DNA from: Warburgia ugandensis
Lineage: Eukaryota; Streptophyta; Magnoliopsida; Canellales; Canellaceae
Length of the DNA stretch: 64,000 bases
Direction of reading: 5' to 3'
Assembly (NCBI GenBank): GCA_035236585.1
Contig: CP141137.1
Location: forward strand, 12,230,327-12,294,326
Position numbers and translations under genes: made by a program. The first letter of the stretch is position 1. Every line of letters begins with the position of its first letter. Of this stretch, positions 13,020 to 25,180 are shown piece by piece. The notes beneath the pieces were generated by a model. It was not told the origin of the DNA, searched no databases, and saw only the letters and a program-made list of their open reading frames with translations.

Positions 13020-15400
13020 CTTCATCAATGTTATTTTGTAAGACATAAAGGTGTACCTAGTCCTCTTCTTTATGGTCAATAGTCAATACATGACCGCTCA
13101 AAAGACGTTCACCAACTTTGGGATCATGAAATCCAACTAATAATTTCTTTGTTGAGATTCTAATACCATCTACTCTTGATAAATACTCTATACAAAACTC
13201 TACCATTTCCTCGACAATGTAACATTTGCCTTTATTATCCTCTAACCAATTGTGATTTCATACATAACCTTTTAAAAATTTTATGTACATCTCAAATGAG
13301 TACATCAATTGCAAGTAAACTAGCCCACATAGTTTGACCTCATCAATGAGGTGCATTGTTAAGTGTACCATAATATCAAAAAAGGATGGTGGGAAGATTG
13401 TCTCAAGCTCACATCAAGTTATCACTAAATGTTTTTGGATAATTTGTTACTTTGAAATATATACCACCTTCTCACACAAAGCATTGAAGGAATAGCAAAA
13501 TTTTGTAATATATCCTCTAACTTTGTGCAGCAGCATCAAATGTATTGCTACAAGTAGGAATTATTGCATCAGAGCATGAAAATTGTGTAACTTCATCCCT
13601 AACAGTTTTAGCTGTTCCATGAAGACAATGTTTCTAAATTTTGAAGAGGGGCCATGACTTTAAGCTATGACAGAGTTTTACATACTATTCTTCTTTTCTC
13701 TCTGTCGAGTATATAATTTGTTTTAGAAAAATATGTTTATCGACCTCTCTAATCTTTGTGGATGCAACCTTCTGTTCAAACCCACTTTTATAAGATCCAT
13801 TCAAGTTTCAAGTTCAACCTTTATTTTTACTGGCATCTTAAGCAAAGTACAAGTCAAGCTTTTGTGCACATTCTTCTCAATGTGCATGACATCAAGCACA
13901 TAGCATAGATGAAGGAATTTCTAATATGGAAGTTGAAAGAGCATTGACTTATTCTTCCAATAACTTTTAGAGTTGCTTTTATTTGCGTGTTTAGTTGCTT
14001 TCTTCTTTCCCCATAAGATATTAAGGTTTTCAATTTTTCCAATACTTATCATCCTCTCAGCATCTGTGGAGGTGTTCTTTTCTTTACACCACAGTTTAAT
14101 TCCCCTTTTTTAAAATGGCATGGATGGTCTCTACGCAACCATCTCATGTGGCCAAGGAATGTCATTTTTCTATCATATTTAAGTCGTATGGAACATATTT
14201 GATCACTACAGATATGACAAGCATTGTATCCCTTCACGGTGCATCCAGACAAATTATTATCCACATGGAAGTCACTTATTGCCTACAACATTATAGCCTT
14301 TAGGGTGAATGACTCTTTGTTGTATACATTGTAAGCTTCAACATCTACATCCCATAATATCTTAAGATCATTAATCAAGGGAGCTAAGTACATGTCAATG
14401 TCATTCCTTGGTTGCTTGGGACTTGATATCAACATACTTAAGATTATGAACTTTCTTTTCATGTATAGAAATAGTGGGAGTCATAACAAACCATCATAAT
14501 AGGCCAATAACTATACATATTACTAATAGAGCTTTGAGTATTAATCATGCATGTAGATATTGCAAGTCGCATATTTCTAGGTTCATCTCTAAAACTAGGT
14601 CACATGAAGTCTACAAGCTTCCATGCTAATCTATCTATTGGATGACATACAAAGCTATTAACTGCTCTCTCCTCGACATGCCATTTTAGTTTCTTTATTG
14701 TTTCCACAATATAAATATTCTTTTCAACCTTGGCATAGAGATGAAATATCATAAGACCTTTGTAATTCTATCTTAACTGTCCACACGTTGGGCACATGTA
14801 GTTCTATCCTTGCATTCCTTCATGTACAAGATACAATTATTGAGAGACAAGCATGTAGGACGTCACCAATTCGTTTTCATTAGGTAGCATTTTACCCATC
14901 ACTTTCAACACTTTTATAAAACTTTGACCTATAAATCAAATCTTAATTTCACATTGTAAAGTTCTACCACTGTAGACAACTTGGTATAATCTGTATATCC
15001 AATGTATAATGGCTCATCGGCTTCCTTTAAAGTAGTCTGGAATTGTTCAAAGTAGTCTTGGAAGTCATTGTATGCATTTTAAAACATCGTTGTAGCTGTA
15101 CTATCTGCGACACTTCTTACAGTGTCTTCATATTGATAATATCTTGTCACCCTTTTAGAGGGCCCATGAGAAAGTTCTTCTCCACGCCAGATCCAATAGT
15201 GCTAGCTTTTGTCAACTCTATTGAAGTATAAACGTTCTCTCAAATAGCCTATAGTTATCTTTTTAAGGTTTCCACATTTTAAGCATAGACAATGTATACA
15301 ATTACAATCACCCCTACCCTAGGTGTAAACTCTATGAACTTTTCCGTTCCCTTCACATGTGCTCTTGATGTTCTTATTGTGGTCAATAAAGCATACTTGT
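13020..15400 (-). pseudogene. CACTA TNP2-type transposase remnant (Transposase_21 plus DUF4218)
   Basis: Diagnostic pieces of plant TNP2 transposases occur in order on -. At 14049-14264: GCTVKGYNACHIC and MTFLGHMRWLRRDHPC, matching the zinc-like block and MGHRRFL..NHP. At about 13800-13900: LDVMHIEKNVHKSL..TLLKMP then VGLNRRLHP, the hallmark LDVMHIEKNVCDN..GTLL..MGIR..LHP. At about 13030-13420: FFDIMVHLTMHLIDEVKLCG then LQLMYSFEMYIKFLKGYV, the DUF4218 block. Several stops and frameshifts prevent a full product. TNP2 is the transposase that cuts at CACTA ends, so this identifies the element independently of its termini. Confidence 0.85.
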
Positions 15401-15839
15401 CTATTTTCTTAGATAGTAGAAGCTCAGATGTGTGCTAGACATTTTACCAAACACTAGGTGTGCAAATTATAAAATGTTGGATTATCAAAAATTTCCAATT
15501 AATAGAAAAGACGATGCAATTAAACATGAAAAATCCATATAGGAAGGAAAAATTAACATTTAGAAAGGAACTTTTCTAACTACATATATAAAACATAAGA
15601 CAAATACAAGAAAGATACTCACCAAATAGCACAATCTAATTGATATCGACTGAGAATATTTGTATGTATGTGTGTATTTCCAATTCGACTATAGTGTTTT
15701 AGTTAAAGCTATCCAATGCAAAAATGCATTAAGATAAGGTTCAGGTTGTGTACGTAGTCTAATATATATGCTTCTATATAGATGAAAATCGAAAATAGAA
15801 AATAGAAAATGGAAGAGAGTTTTTAGGACATGATATAAA

Positions 15840-16103
15840 TGATTATTCTTAAAGACATCTAAGCAAAACTGTCTTTAAAAGTCCACTTATAAAGACAACT
15901 TTGCCTAATATTTTATTAAATTCTTCTTGCAAAAAAAAAAAAGGTTCTTCTTGCAAAACTAAAGAAGATGGTTAGCAACGAACTATCTTTGTAAGTATGA
16001 TTTTTAAAGGCATTTTTCTAAAACTGTCTTGAATTATTTTTATGACGGTCGACTAAAAACCATCTTTTTTTTGCCATCTTTAAAAGCCCCAATCTTAGTA
16101 GTG
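15840..16103. repeat. CACTA right terminal and subterminal repeats
   Basis: Ends with ..TCTTAGTAGTG, the inverted CACTACTAAGA terminus, followed by AAA. TTTAAAG/CTTTAAA-type motifs (GTCTTTAAAAGTCC, TATAAAGACAAC, CATCTTTAAAAGCC) are clustered here, mirroring the left end. Confidence 0.75.
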
Positions 16104-16781
16104 AAAAAGCAAAAAAATCAGACATTAGTAATTGCTTGGCCTATCTCTTGTGGTCATTTTCTATCCAACCTAATTTTGTGATATTTCTAACTAGTTTAAC
16201 AGGCTGGATTAACTAGTTTAACAGGGGGGGTTATAAATAAACAAATTGAAAAGGTCAGAATCTGTCCAAGAGAGTTTTGATTCTGGAATACATTTTAAAA
16301 AAGGGCTAAATTTTGAGGTTTTTATGAAGATTTTTCTAAAATAAAAGCAAGCCAGAGACAAGTTAGGCTACTTTCTAGTAATTCAAACCATGTATTCTAA
16401 TTCGTGCTACGGCCACTTATGCCTCTCCTCCCGTCCTTCACTACTCCGTAACACACGCCAAGCACATAACGGTTGAGATCATTGAAAGAGTGGGTCCAAG
16501 TCCAACTTGTATTGCAGCCTGCCGATAGAATTACATTATTACAAGTCAAAACTTTTTCCAACATGAAAAACAAAAAAATTGTATTTCTAGAGGAATACTG
16601 ATGCAGAGTGCACAAGACCCCACTAGCAATCATCTCTTCCACTCTTTTACATGACGGGGCCCGCATACTATCCATCTATACCGTTCATCTGACTCCTTTA
16701 GTTTTGGACATCTATTGGTGCAAATGCCGACTAAATAAGAACTCCGTAGTCCGGCGATAAAAGTGGTGGAAATCAAAATTA

Positions 16782-16837
16782 AAACCCTAGAGAGGGATCC
16801 TCTCTCTCGCTCTCTCTCTGAGTCTAATAAACCCTAG
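16782..16837 (+). promoter_or_regulatory. Two telo-box motifs upstream of the basic-protein gene
   Basis: AAACCCTAG occurs at 16782-16790 and again at 16829-16837, separated by a CT-rich stretch, within 90 bp of the start codon at 16867. Telo-box elements (AAACCCTA) near transcription starts are common in plant genes for ribosome biogenesis and translation. The function here is inferred from sequence and position only. Confidence 0.55.
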
Positions 16838-16866
16838 AAGGAAGGAAGATCAAAAGAAGAAGAAGA

Positions 16867-17367
16867 ATGAAATCGGTAAGCGGATCGGTGGTGTCTTCAT
16901 ATCCTGTCTCTGTAAAACGAGCTGCTCGCACTCTCTCCCGTTTCGCCTCCACCGAAACAGGAGCTTCCGACGCCGTTTCCGCCTACCTCAGACGTGCTTC
17001 TGCTGCCTTCAATGAACTAGTCCATCTGCACAAAGAAATGGGTGCCCTGACAAAATCCAGATGCAAGCGCGCACTGGAACCGCTCTCTGAAACAGTCGGC
17101 AATGGAAATTTGACGGACGCGGAGAAGAAGGAGAACCCAAGTGGGGAAGAGTCAAACGCTTTTAGAGGTAGAATTCTTGATTTTGAAGATGGAGACTTGG
17201 GCGATAATAGTAGGAAAAAGGGGAAAACGTATTTCGGTGAAGTGGATAATGATGAAGTTGGGGAAAGGGTGACAAAGAAGAGGAAGAAGGGAGAACTTGA
17301 AAATGGCAAGTCGGATAACAACCACCAGCACAGGAAGAAGAGGCGAAAAGACAAGGGTGGGGATTAG
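16867..17367 (+). CDS. Small basic, probably nuclear protein; function unknown
   Basis: A single-exon frame of 166 residues. The N-terminal third (about 15-60) is alanine- and arginine-rich and likely helical (AARTLSRFASTETG, then SAYLRRASAAFNELVHLHKE). The middle is acidic and polar. The C-terminus is strongly basic, with KKRKK near 138 and RKKRRKDKGGD at 156-166, the look of nuclear or nucleolar targeting signals. The ATG at 16867 follows a purine-rich leader (GAAGAAGAAG). Two telo-box motifs upstream fit a ribosome-biogenesis-type expression class, but that is inference. I believe similar small proteins occur in other plants but cannot name a characterised one. Support for a real gene is the length, the composition (coding-like codons and charged blocks) and the leader. 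Confidence 0.72.
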   Translation: MKSVSGSVVSSYPVSVKRAARTLSRFASTETGASDAVSAYLRRASAAFNELVHLHKEMGALTKSRCKRALEPLSETVGNGNLTDAEKKENPSGEESNAFRGRILDFEDGDLGDNSRKKGKTYFGEVDNDEVGERVTKKRKKGELENGKSDNNHQHRKKRRKDKGGD

Positions 17368-19500
17368 ATTGCGACAACTTTCTGCTTCGGAAGTGGGAAG
17401 TGTTCTTTTTTGGACGTTATTGGCAATTTTTTTTTTGTAATTGCAAGAAAATGGTTACGTTTATGTTTTGCCTGTTATTGGTTTGTTAACTTGCAATCAG
17501 AAATGAAATGCTTGTTCACAACTGGGGATTCAATTTCATGCTCTTCTCTCTCTTTAGACCTAATATAAGAGCTGTTTCTCGTTCATTTTGTTATCTCAGC
17601 AGACAAATAGAATGTGGCAGAACTGTATAGAGTCATATAATCAACTACCATTGGAAGTTCTTGTGAAACAGTGAGGCTAGAATGATGATGGCCTCTTCTA
17701 ATGGATGATCAATTGTGGTTGGAGGATGTGGTAAGCCTGAGACTAGCAAATAAAAATTTAATTTTGTTAATTCCATTTTGTTCATTCCAGTCAGATTTGG
17801 ACCTTTCAGGTCCCTGCTTCACTCCCTGCCCTTTCTATATCTGAAAGGCGTAAACTTCCTTGCTTTTTGAGAGTGAGAAGCCTTTAATCTCCAGGAATGC
17901 AACAGGTTCTACCCTTATTTTGGTGCTGCCTTCAATTGTTATGTCACTCAACACTATGTATTGGTAGGGTTGGCAACAACTGTGCTCTTCAGACTTGGCA
18001 AAGATCATTGGAAGAGATACTTCTCGTTCCAACATAGTCTCTTTTTTATGAGATAGAGAGGATGGCAACTGCTTGTTGCAGGCAACATCCTTGGTGACTT
18101 TTAGTTTCATTGTTCACTTTCCTACATATCAATTTCTAATTTGAACTTTCTGCAGTTATATTGACAGCTTAAGCGCTTTCTCTCTCATCTGTCTTTACTT
18201 CTAAGATTTTGTTCTGTCCTTCCATCCTTACCCCATTTCCTTTTCATGATATGTTCCTCTTACAAATGATTATCACTTGAAATCGTTTTCATCTTTTTTC
18301 TCCTATACAAAGTGGAAATCAGCTTTGGCCTTTAGAATCCATTGATAGCTAATCTGAAAGCTTTTGCTAACTGACATACAGAGTTTATCATGGATTAAGG
18401 AATGTAGTCATACCTTGTCCAAGATCTTTAGCATGAGATTAGTATCTCCTCTATCCTTGATGTCTTTAACTGCACTAACAACCATTTAATGTGCAATGAG
18501 AACTTCCTGGTTGCTCCAAACGTAGTTCCACTGCAGGATCTTTAGAACTAGTGAACTAATTGAATCTAGGGCTTATTATAGTTCATGTCAGTTAAGTTAG
18601 TCCTAGAACAAGCCTGCTTATAATCTAGAACGGCATTTTTTTGTATGTGAAACCATGAGAACATGAGATTTAGTTGACATGGGTGAACCTGTTTACTGGT
18701 ATGCATATTGCATCTAGTTTATATTCCTATAATAGGAAGATAAAGAGGGTAGTTCAGCTAATTTGGTGGACTAACTACAGGAGTTCTACCATTGGCATTC
18801 CTTGGTAACTTGTTTAGTTGAGCTATACTTGGGGGATTACATTTTCAGGTCTGCTCTGAAAACTTGTCTGCTACAGCAGTAGGTTCCAGAAATGGGGATC
18901 TCATGATGCACCTCATTCATTTTGAATTTCATGCGCCAGCCATCCATAAGGAAAACTCCAATTCATATGAGTGACGGCTTCTCCAAGGATATAATGGCTT
19001 TTCAAAAGCTTGGTGATATTATAGAATGTTGTGATGGAAATGAATAGGCAAGTAACAAATCTAGCTTTGTATTAGACAACTGAAATATTCAGGTTCGGCT
19101 ACTCAGGAAGTGCAGGATTTTCCATTCAAATTTTTGGTGGACTCTCCTTTGAACCCAAGATGAATGATTTTAAACTGACTGACTGCTTATATTTCTTTCT
19201 AATGTCTAGGACTTGTGGAAGTTCAAATCAATTTCCTTGTCGAAGAATCTTTTTACTTGGGGATGAGAGCACCTCAAGTTTAAATTCTGAGAAGCAGTTA
19301 AAAATCAGTCATATGCAGAAGCTGTTAATGTTACTAATCGGAGTAAATAGTTGTGGAAACCAGATATATAGAGATGATTCTGTTGGTTGTTTCTGTACAA
19401 AGATGCTGTGCAATTCTGTTCTTTATTAGATGTGAAAAATAGTTTCTGAACACAAATCCTTAAAGCAAAAGCTTTACATGGAGGAAAGAGAAGGGTTAGG
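17368..19500. other. 3' flank and intergenic DNA, no supported gene
   Basis: The first ~200 bp should hold the 3' UTR of the upstream gene (T-rich, with TTGTAATTGC near 17435). Frames such as the one at 17835-18110 on - show no family resemblance. Confidence 0.45.
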
Positions 19501-19830
19501 GCAGCAGATAGAGACAGAGTCTGGTGCAGGCTTAAGGAAGCCATTGATGGCCTTGAGCAAGTCTCAATGCCTGGTTTAAGAAGACTATTCAAGCTCTTAA
19601 GCCAAGTGGATATGAAGAAAGGATCTGCTAACTTTTTATTTTCAAAAAACTTAGTCAATCAGGTTTCTCATTTTAGTAAATTTTGATGATTTAATTATAA
19701 CAGGGAATAATGTTCGTGAAGGAAATGGTTGAAAGGTGGTTTTGGAGAAGATTGTTGATGTGAAACACCTAGGACGGCATCACGTCCTTAATGTGGAGGT
19801 ACAAGGAACAAAGAGACTTGCGTTATTGAT
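19500..19830 (+). pseudogene. Ty1/copia reverse transcriptase remnant
   Basis: Around 19519-19640 two frames joined by a shift read CRLKEAIDGLEQ then NAWFKKTIQALKPSGYEERIC, matching the copia block VCRLKKALYGLKQSPRAWF...L...GY. Near 19745-19815, VDVKHLGRHHVLNVEVQGTKR resembles F.MKDLG.L.YFLGIEV..S..G. Frameshifts and stops make it non-functional. No LTRs were recognised around it. Confidence 0.6.
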
Positions 19831-21135
19831 ATTGAAATACTGTGCTAAATATCTACTTTGAATGGTATCATATTATTGTCTGTCTATTGGTAACTCAGTT
19901 GTCTACAATAAAAAGGGTTGTGATAAGGAAGAAAATAAGTCAAGAATCACTTAACTATAGAAGTATGGTTGGAGTACTTCTCTAGTTCTTAAGACCTGAT
20001 ACCATGCATGGAGGTGTGTTAGATCTGCCAAATCATGCATGATTAAAGGGAAGAACATCTCTGTACAGCAAAGAGATTATGAGATTGAATAGTTGTTTAT
20101 ATTTTGGAACACCTTAACTAACAGGCAGAGTTGAAGAATATTGAAAATGCAGGTTTAGTTGGAGATCCAGATACTCTATGCATGCCATGGGATTTTATGT
20201 AGTGTCTTATTGCTTCTTTTCTTGTAGTAGTAAGGACGGAGAAGTGATAGTAGCAAGGTCATGCATAGAAGCTTTATTGCATGGCTTTTATAGTGCACAA
20301 TAGATTTTGTGTGAGTAATCTCCTTTAGGAAATTCATTGATTCACTTGTCACTGTTTATCACAGTGATAAATTTCTGTTAAACTCGAGCTTTGACCAATT
20401 TTCCGTCTGGAATAAAACACATTGAGATTGATTAGCACTTTGCTGGAAAGGAAATGGAGAGTGTTGAGTTACTTCTTGATTTACTTTTGAGCAGGGATCA
20501 TATTGCAAAGTTTGTTGCAGAGAGTTTACTAATGGTTGTGCTTGGTTCTTGATTGAAGAGCTTTATGAAAAGCTTTTTGAAGGACTATATCACTTAAGAT
20601 TTTTTAGGAAGACACGTAGTTAGTGCAATTCTGTATTTCACTGGTTTATGAGAATCAATGTGCTATGGTCCTCTTATGTATGGAAGAATGAAAGTTTTGC
20701 CTCCATATGCAAATGCATACAAGGAACTGAACCATTGTTGAGGTGCCAATGTATTTACGTATTATGTATTGTGCTTCTTGGGCCTAGCGTTGCTGTAACC
20801 TTCATAATCATCTAGAAGATGGGAACCTAGATAGTGACTAGGATCCCTCTTTGGTAAAGTTTTGAGTTTCAAGCTTTTCGTGCAAGATTCTTGCAACCCT
20901 TGCTAAGGGGATCCTAGTTGGTGACTAGGATCCCTGTGTTGGAGTTTTGAGTTTCAAGCCTTTGTGCATCGCATTCCTGGGGATATATTTGGCAACCGAA
21001 GATGCAAGGATAATTTTTATCCAGACAATCAACATTATTGGAAAATATGGAACAGTATATCTTTTTGTGATTATGATGATTTCTTGGTTCATTTGGCACT
21101 CGGAATGGAACTTTTGAAATGTATAAAGCCTCTAG
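19831..21135. other. Probable decayed retrotransposon and intergenic DNA
   Basis: No intact gene. It may continue the copia remnant upstream, but only short unconvincing matches are visible. An imperfect tandem duplication lies at about 20820-20975. Confidence 0.4.
20820..20975. repeat. ~80-bp imperfect tandem duplication
   Basis: GTGACTAGGATCCCT, then GAGTTTTGAGTTTCAAGC-like sequence and TGTGCA, occurs twice about 80 bp apart. Differences are scattered. Confidence 0.65.
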
Positions 21136-21139
21136 AGTT

Positions 21140-21700
21140 TGAGAGCTTAGAGATTGAGAAGGATGTTACCCAAAGAATCTAGGTGGCTTGGAACATACCG
21201 AGATGTGCCTCTGGAGTTTTGTATGATCAGCAGGTGGCACTTGAATTGAAAGGAAAATTCTACCGGAAGGCTGTAAGGCCGGTCATGCTCTATGGATCAA
21301 AGTGTTGGGCAGTTAAGGAACAACATATGTATAGGATGAGCGTAGCTGAAATGAGGATGTTGAGATGGATGAGTAGCAAGACAAGAAAGGATAGAATTAG
21401 AAATGAAAACATTAGAAGATACTTAGTAGTAGCACCAATAGGTAACGAGATGAAAGAGAGTAGACTTTGATGGTGTGGACATGTCCAATGGAGACAAAAA
21501 ATGGCACTGATTAGGAATGAGTCAATCCAAGTTGAATGCTTTTAAAAGGGCAAGTGCAAGGTCTAAAAGGACATGGATAGAAGTGGTGAGAAAACATTTA
21601 AGTGAGGCCATGACACTTGATAGAGGAGAATGGAGGAACAAGATTTGTGTAGCTGATCCCTAATCAAGACAAGGCTTTGATGAATGGTGATGATGATAAA
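21140..21700 (+). mobile_element. RTE-type LINE fragment (3' end of the pol gene)
   Basis: A 95-codon frame at 21183-21470 encodes ASGVLYDQQVALELKGKFYR, VRPVMLYGSKCWAVKEQH and MSVAEMRMLRWMSSKTRKDRIRNENIR, the conserved C-terminal part of plant RTE-clade LINE reverse transcriptases. Shifted frames continue to 21660 with WCGHVQWR and VADP. The fragment ends near GATGAATGGTGATGATGAT, like the short trinucleotide tails of RTE elements. It is 5'-truncated, as is usual for LINE copies, and inactive. Confidence 0.8.
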
Positions 21701-22440
21701 GCCTCCCTGTTATGAGCCCCATTGCTTCAACCATTGAGAAGATATGATACTGGGTGATTTTTTTGGATTTATTAACCTGTTAAAGTGCTTTTTTCAAGTC
21801 TTATGCGAAAACTCTATGCTGCTGGATGTGACAGTTTTGTTTCAAGTCAGCAATCTACTGAAGGTAAACCTGAGACAAGGTGATATATGAGAGATTGAAG
21901 GTTCTGAAGCAGTTTCCAAGAAGAGGAAAGCACAAGCAACTCTTTTTGGAAAGCTGACCAATCTAGATGATTTTACTTGTTGAAGAATCTTGCCGTTTAT
22001 ATCAAAGGTGCTTCCCTAGACAGGTATCAGCGAAGGTAACATTTTCTGTAAGGATGTTGGTGGGGGGGGGGGTGGTGTTTGTAAATGACGGAAATACATG
22101 TTGCCTGAATAGTCATTGTAGGGCAGGAATTTGTTGGAAATGTCGACCAAAATGTAGTTGGTGTTGCGCATTCAATTCCAGAACCCCAGTGAGTATTCAG
22201 CTAGGATTCTTTTTTCTTCTTGTTTTCAGTTTGAGGCGTAGTCAATCACGGTTACTTTTCAAGCAAATCAAGGTTTCCATCTTGGTAACTCCACTCCTCA
22301 TTCTCCCCTTACTCAGTGAAGCCTCGGCTTGACTCTCTTAGTGATTACTGTGGTAGAGAAATTCTTTTAGAGTACTTATATGAACCGAAATGCCAAACAA
22401 TTAATCATGATACGAATCTGTATCTTTTTATTGTTTATAT
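21701..22440. other. Intergenic, no supported gene
   Basis: Frames at 21967-22332 and 22316-22552 show no family resemblance. A run of 10 or more G lies near 22062-22072. Confidence 0.4.
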
Positions 22441-22457
22441 GAAATATTTCAGAATTC

Positions 22458-22919
22458 TTGTGCATTGTTTCTCCAATTGGTTTGCCATTTTCATCAAGAA
22501 TAGGGTCAAGGGCTTGTTCTCCTTCCCCTTCGTCAAACTCCTTTTTGAATGATATTCAAGAAAAGAATGTTTTAGAAAGATTCAAAGAATTAGAACTATT
22601 CCTGTTGAATGAAATGATAAAGGAGTACGCAGAGACAATGGTTCCAGGTTTAGTTCCTGGAGAATTGCTGCTATTAGCTCCATGAAATCCAACTGTGGTG
22701 GTTGAAGAAAGCAGTTGGATAGCTATCACTTATTATATGCATCCTAACCGTGCACATGAATCAAAGAGTGCAGAGTATATACTTGACAGTGGTGTTAAGA
22801 AATTAGATCGTCATCTAGTCCCAGATATGGTAAATGCTATAGGTCAAATATTTAATCACTATGTCTTTCTTAGCAACATATTTAGGGATATTCATGTATG
22901 TTACACGAACTTTTATTAG
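22458..22919 (+). pseudogene. Unrecognised coding-like frame with one internal stop
   Basis: One reading frame runs for about 153 codons, broken only by a TGA at 22683-22685. The two halves contain hydrophilic, coding-like sequence ([20 protein letters not shown], then HPNRAHESKSAEYILDSGV and HLVPDMVNAIGQIFNHYVF). Charged and hydrophobic residues alternate as in helices. I do not recognise the family. It may be a pseudogene, an exon of a decayed gene, part of an unfamiliar mobile element, or chance. Confidence 0.3.
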
Positions 22920-25180
22920 TATGTAAAATATGGACATATTTACTATCTCCTGCTATTTTCTTGGAATATGGACGTAGTAAATGTGTGGTGTGGTGGGGCT
23001 TGTTCCTATTATGAGGGATATGTATCACACACTGCCTCACGATGGATGCTCTCATGTCAAGTTATTACCTCTTCCGCTCCAAAAATTTGTCTTTGATAAC
23101 ACATGAATCCCTGGACCAAACATGGGAACTAGCTGCACCTGGGGAAAGTTTGGTTTCTCTCTTTTTCATTACCAACCCTGATACAAATGGGAATGGCTTG
23201 TAGCATATGGTCTGCCGCATGCTCTTCCATACCTAGACTGTGGTTTCGTCGTTCTTTGGTACTAGACACCTCCACACACTCAGACCTGTACTCTCCGTAG
23301 CATTATTGCTGAACTGAGGACTCCCTTAGTCCCCTTCCATTAGGTGTTAGTACCAGTAATACCACTGTGCTTCTTGCTGTCAATGCCATTTTCGAAGAGA
23401 TGTATCTGGTTTCACCAACAAAAGTGGTGACTTTGTCTCCCTTATAGCAGAATTAGGTGTAAGTAAAACGGATTTTTTTCCTCTGAAAAGTTATAAGTAC
23501 AACATATATTAAACAAAGGTTTCCAGAACATCTAAGTTTAGATGTCTTTCATCTTCTTACCTTATGGAGGAAAATGGAACTGCAACCTTTGAGTTGGATC
23601 CAATTTGTCCTTTGGTTAGTGTAACATTAAACAATGTAACTGATGTAGATGCATGACTATTATGCCTGAAGCCTTCCCTGCCTGATCTTATCATCACATT
23701 TCGTGCATGAATATGAGAAACAGCTACTCTGCCATTGCAAATATGAAATTTCCAGATCCATTGTGGGGTTCCCAGGTTTTTCTGTGATACGTGCTGTAAC
23801 TCTTGCGACATGTGCATTTGAGTGCGCTAGTCGTGGAAACTTCTAATCTCATATGTCTGCTCATGGTTCTCTTTCGCACAGTGGGCACAACAAGCTGTGG
23901 ATTGAGTATCCTTATTGAATGTTTTTAAGCTATTTGCAGCCTGAGCAGTTAGATAAAGTTAATTACGAAAAATGCTCCAAGCTTTTAGGCTGTTCCATCT
24001 ACGTTAGAATAGTTTTTTCAATATTTTTGGGCTGCCGACAGAGGGATAAAATTATGATCCACGCATAGGTTTGTTCTTTCTGTCACGTGCCAAACAGTCC
24101 CAGCGTCTGTGTACTATGTGTGTGTGTGTGTCTTTGTGCTTGCATGCCTGACGTGGGGCATACGTATTTCTGCATGCTTGAGTGCTTTCTCCTTGTTTAT
24201 TGTTAAAGACGTGTACGTAATTTTCAGATGTTGTCGGAATACGGTATCACAATAGGAGCGTGTAGATACTAATAAGTGCTGTTTAATAACATGCTGTCTT
24301 TACAGATAGACTACTGACAGTTTTTTCTGTAGCTGATAGTGATTTCTTAATACTGGTTTCGTGCTACGACGCTAATATCTTTGTGCTAAGATGCTAGTAA
24401 CTTGGGGGGGGTGAATCAGTTTGTTTATGGTCTTGGCTAATTATAGCTGTTACAGTCTTCATTCCTGGTCATAAACCATTCCCCGATGTATTTGCTCTTG
24501 ATAAAAAATGGCAGGAGTTTTACTGGATGTAAGAGAATTGACATTTATCAGTGGCATTCAAGAGGGGATGTGCTATCTTATGAAAGTTATTTCGGGATCT
24601 TTTGTCTTATATATATGATTCAATTACGAAACTGATTACTGATTGTATCTTCTCCCTGAAGTGTCTTATAATAACAACTACTTTCTAGGGTCTTTGTTAC
24701 TGTTGGGTCAATCACCCATTATGGTGTTTGCAGTAAAATCCGCTCATGCATTATAAGACAAGTCATGGTGTTTGGCCAGTTACGGGAATTTTAAGGGATC
24801 CATCAGCTATCTGCTGGGGCCACTTCTGCAGGGATTATGACATGTTCTCCATTTGTGCACAATAGCGTAGTAGTAAAAGAACTCATGCTGCATTCATCCA
24901 CCAGAAAAACATCGGCAACCCATTTTACATGACAAATAAGTCAATGGTCCAGTTTGTTTATTGCATAAAATTGTAACAGAAGCACCCAAATTTGACACTC
25001 TTATTCTTCCTGTTTTAGCTTGAGCCTTTTTCTGTGGGAGGGAAGATTTTGCAGTTAGCAGGGCTATGAAAAGGCAAGCCTGCTGTTTGCACCATTATCA
25101 AGTAATGAGTATGAACTACTAACATAGGGTATGGAAGATGATATCCATCTTATTCTATGTTGAAGGAAGGGAGACATCTT
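22920..25180. other. Intergenic, no supported gene
   Basis: Short frames on both strands without recognisable domains. A short (TG)n tract lies at about 24117-24130. The right part is the downstream flank of the coiled-coil gene. Confidence 0.4.

Noticed and set aside
16983-17377. Minus-strand frames over the basic-protein gene
   Set aside because: Antisense shadows, rich in Ser/Phe because the sense strand is purine-rich.
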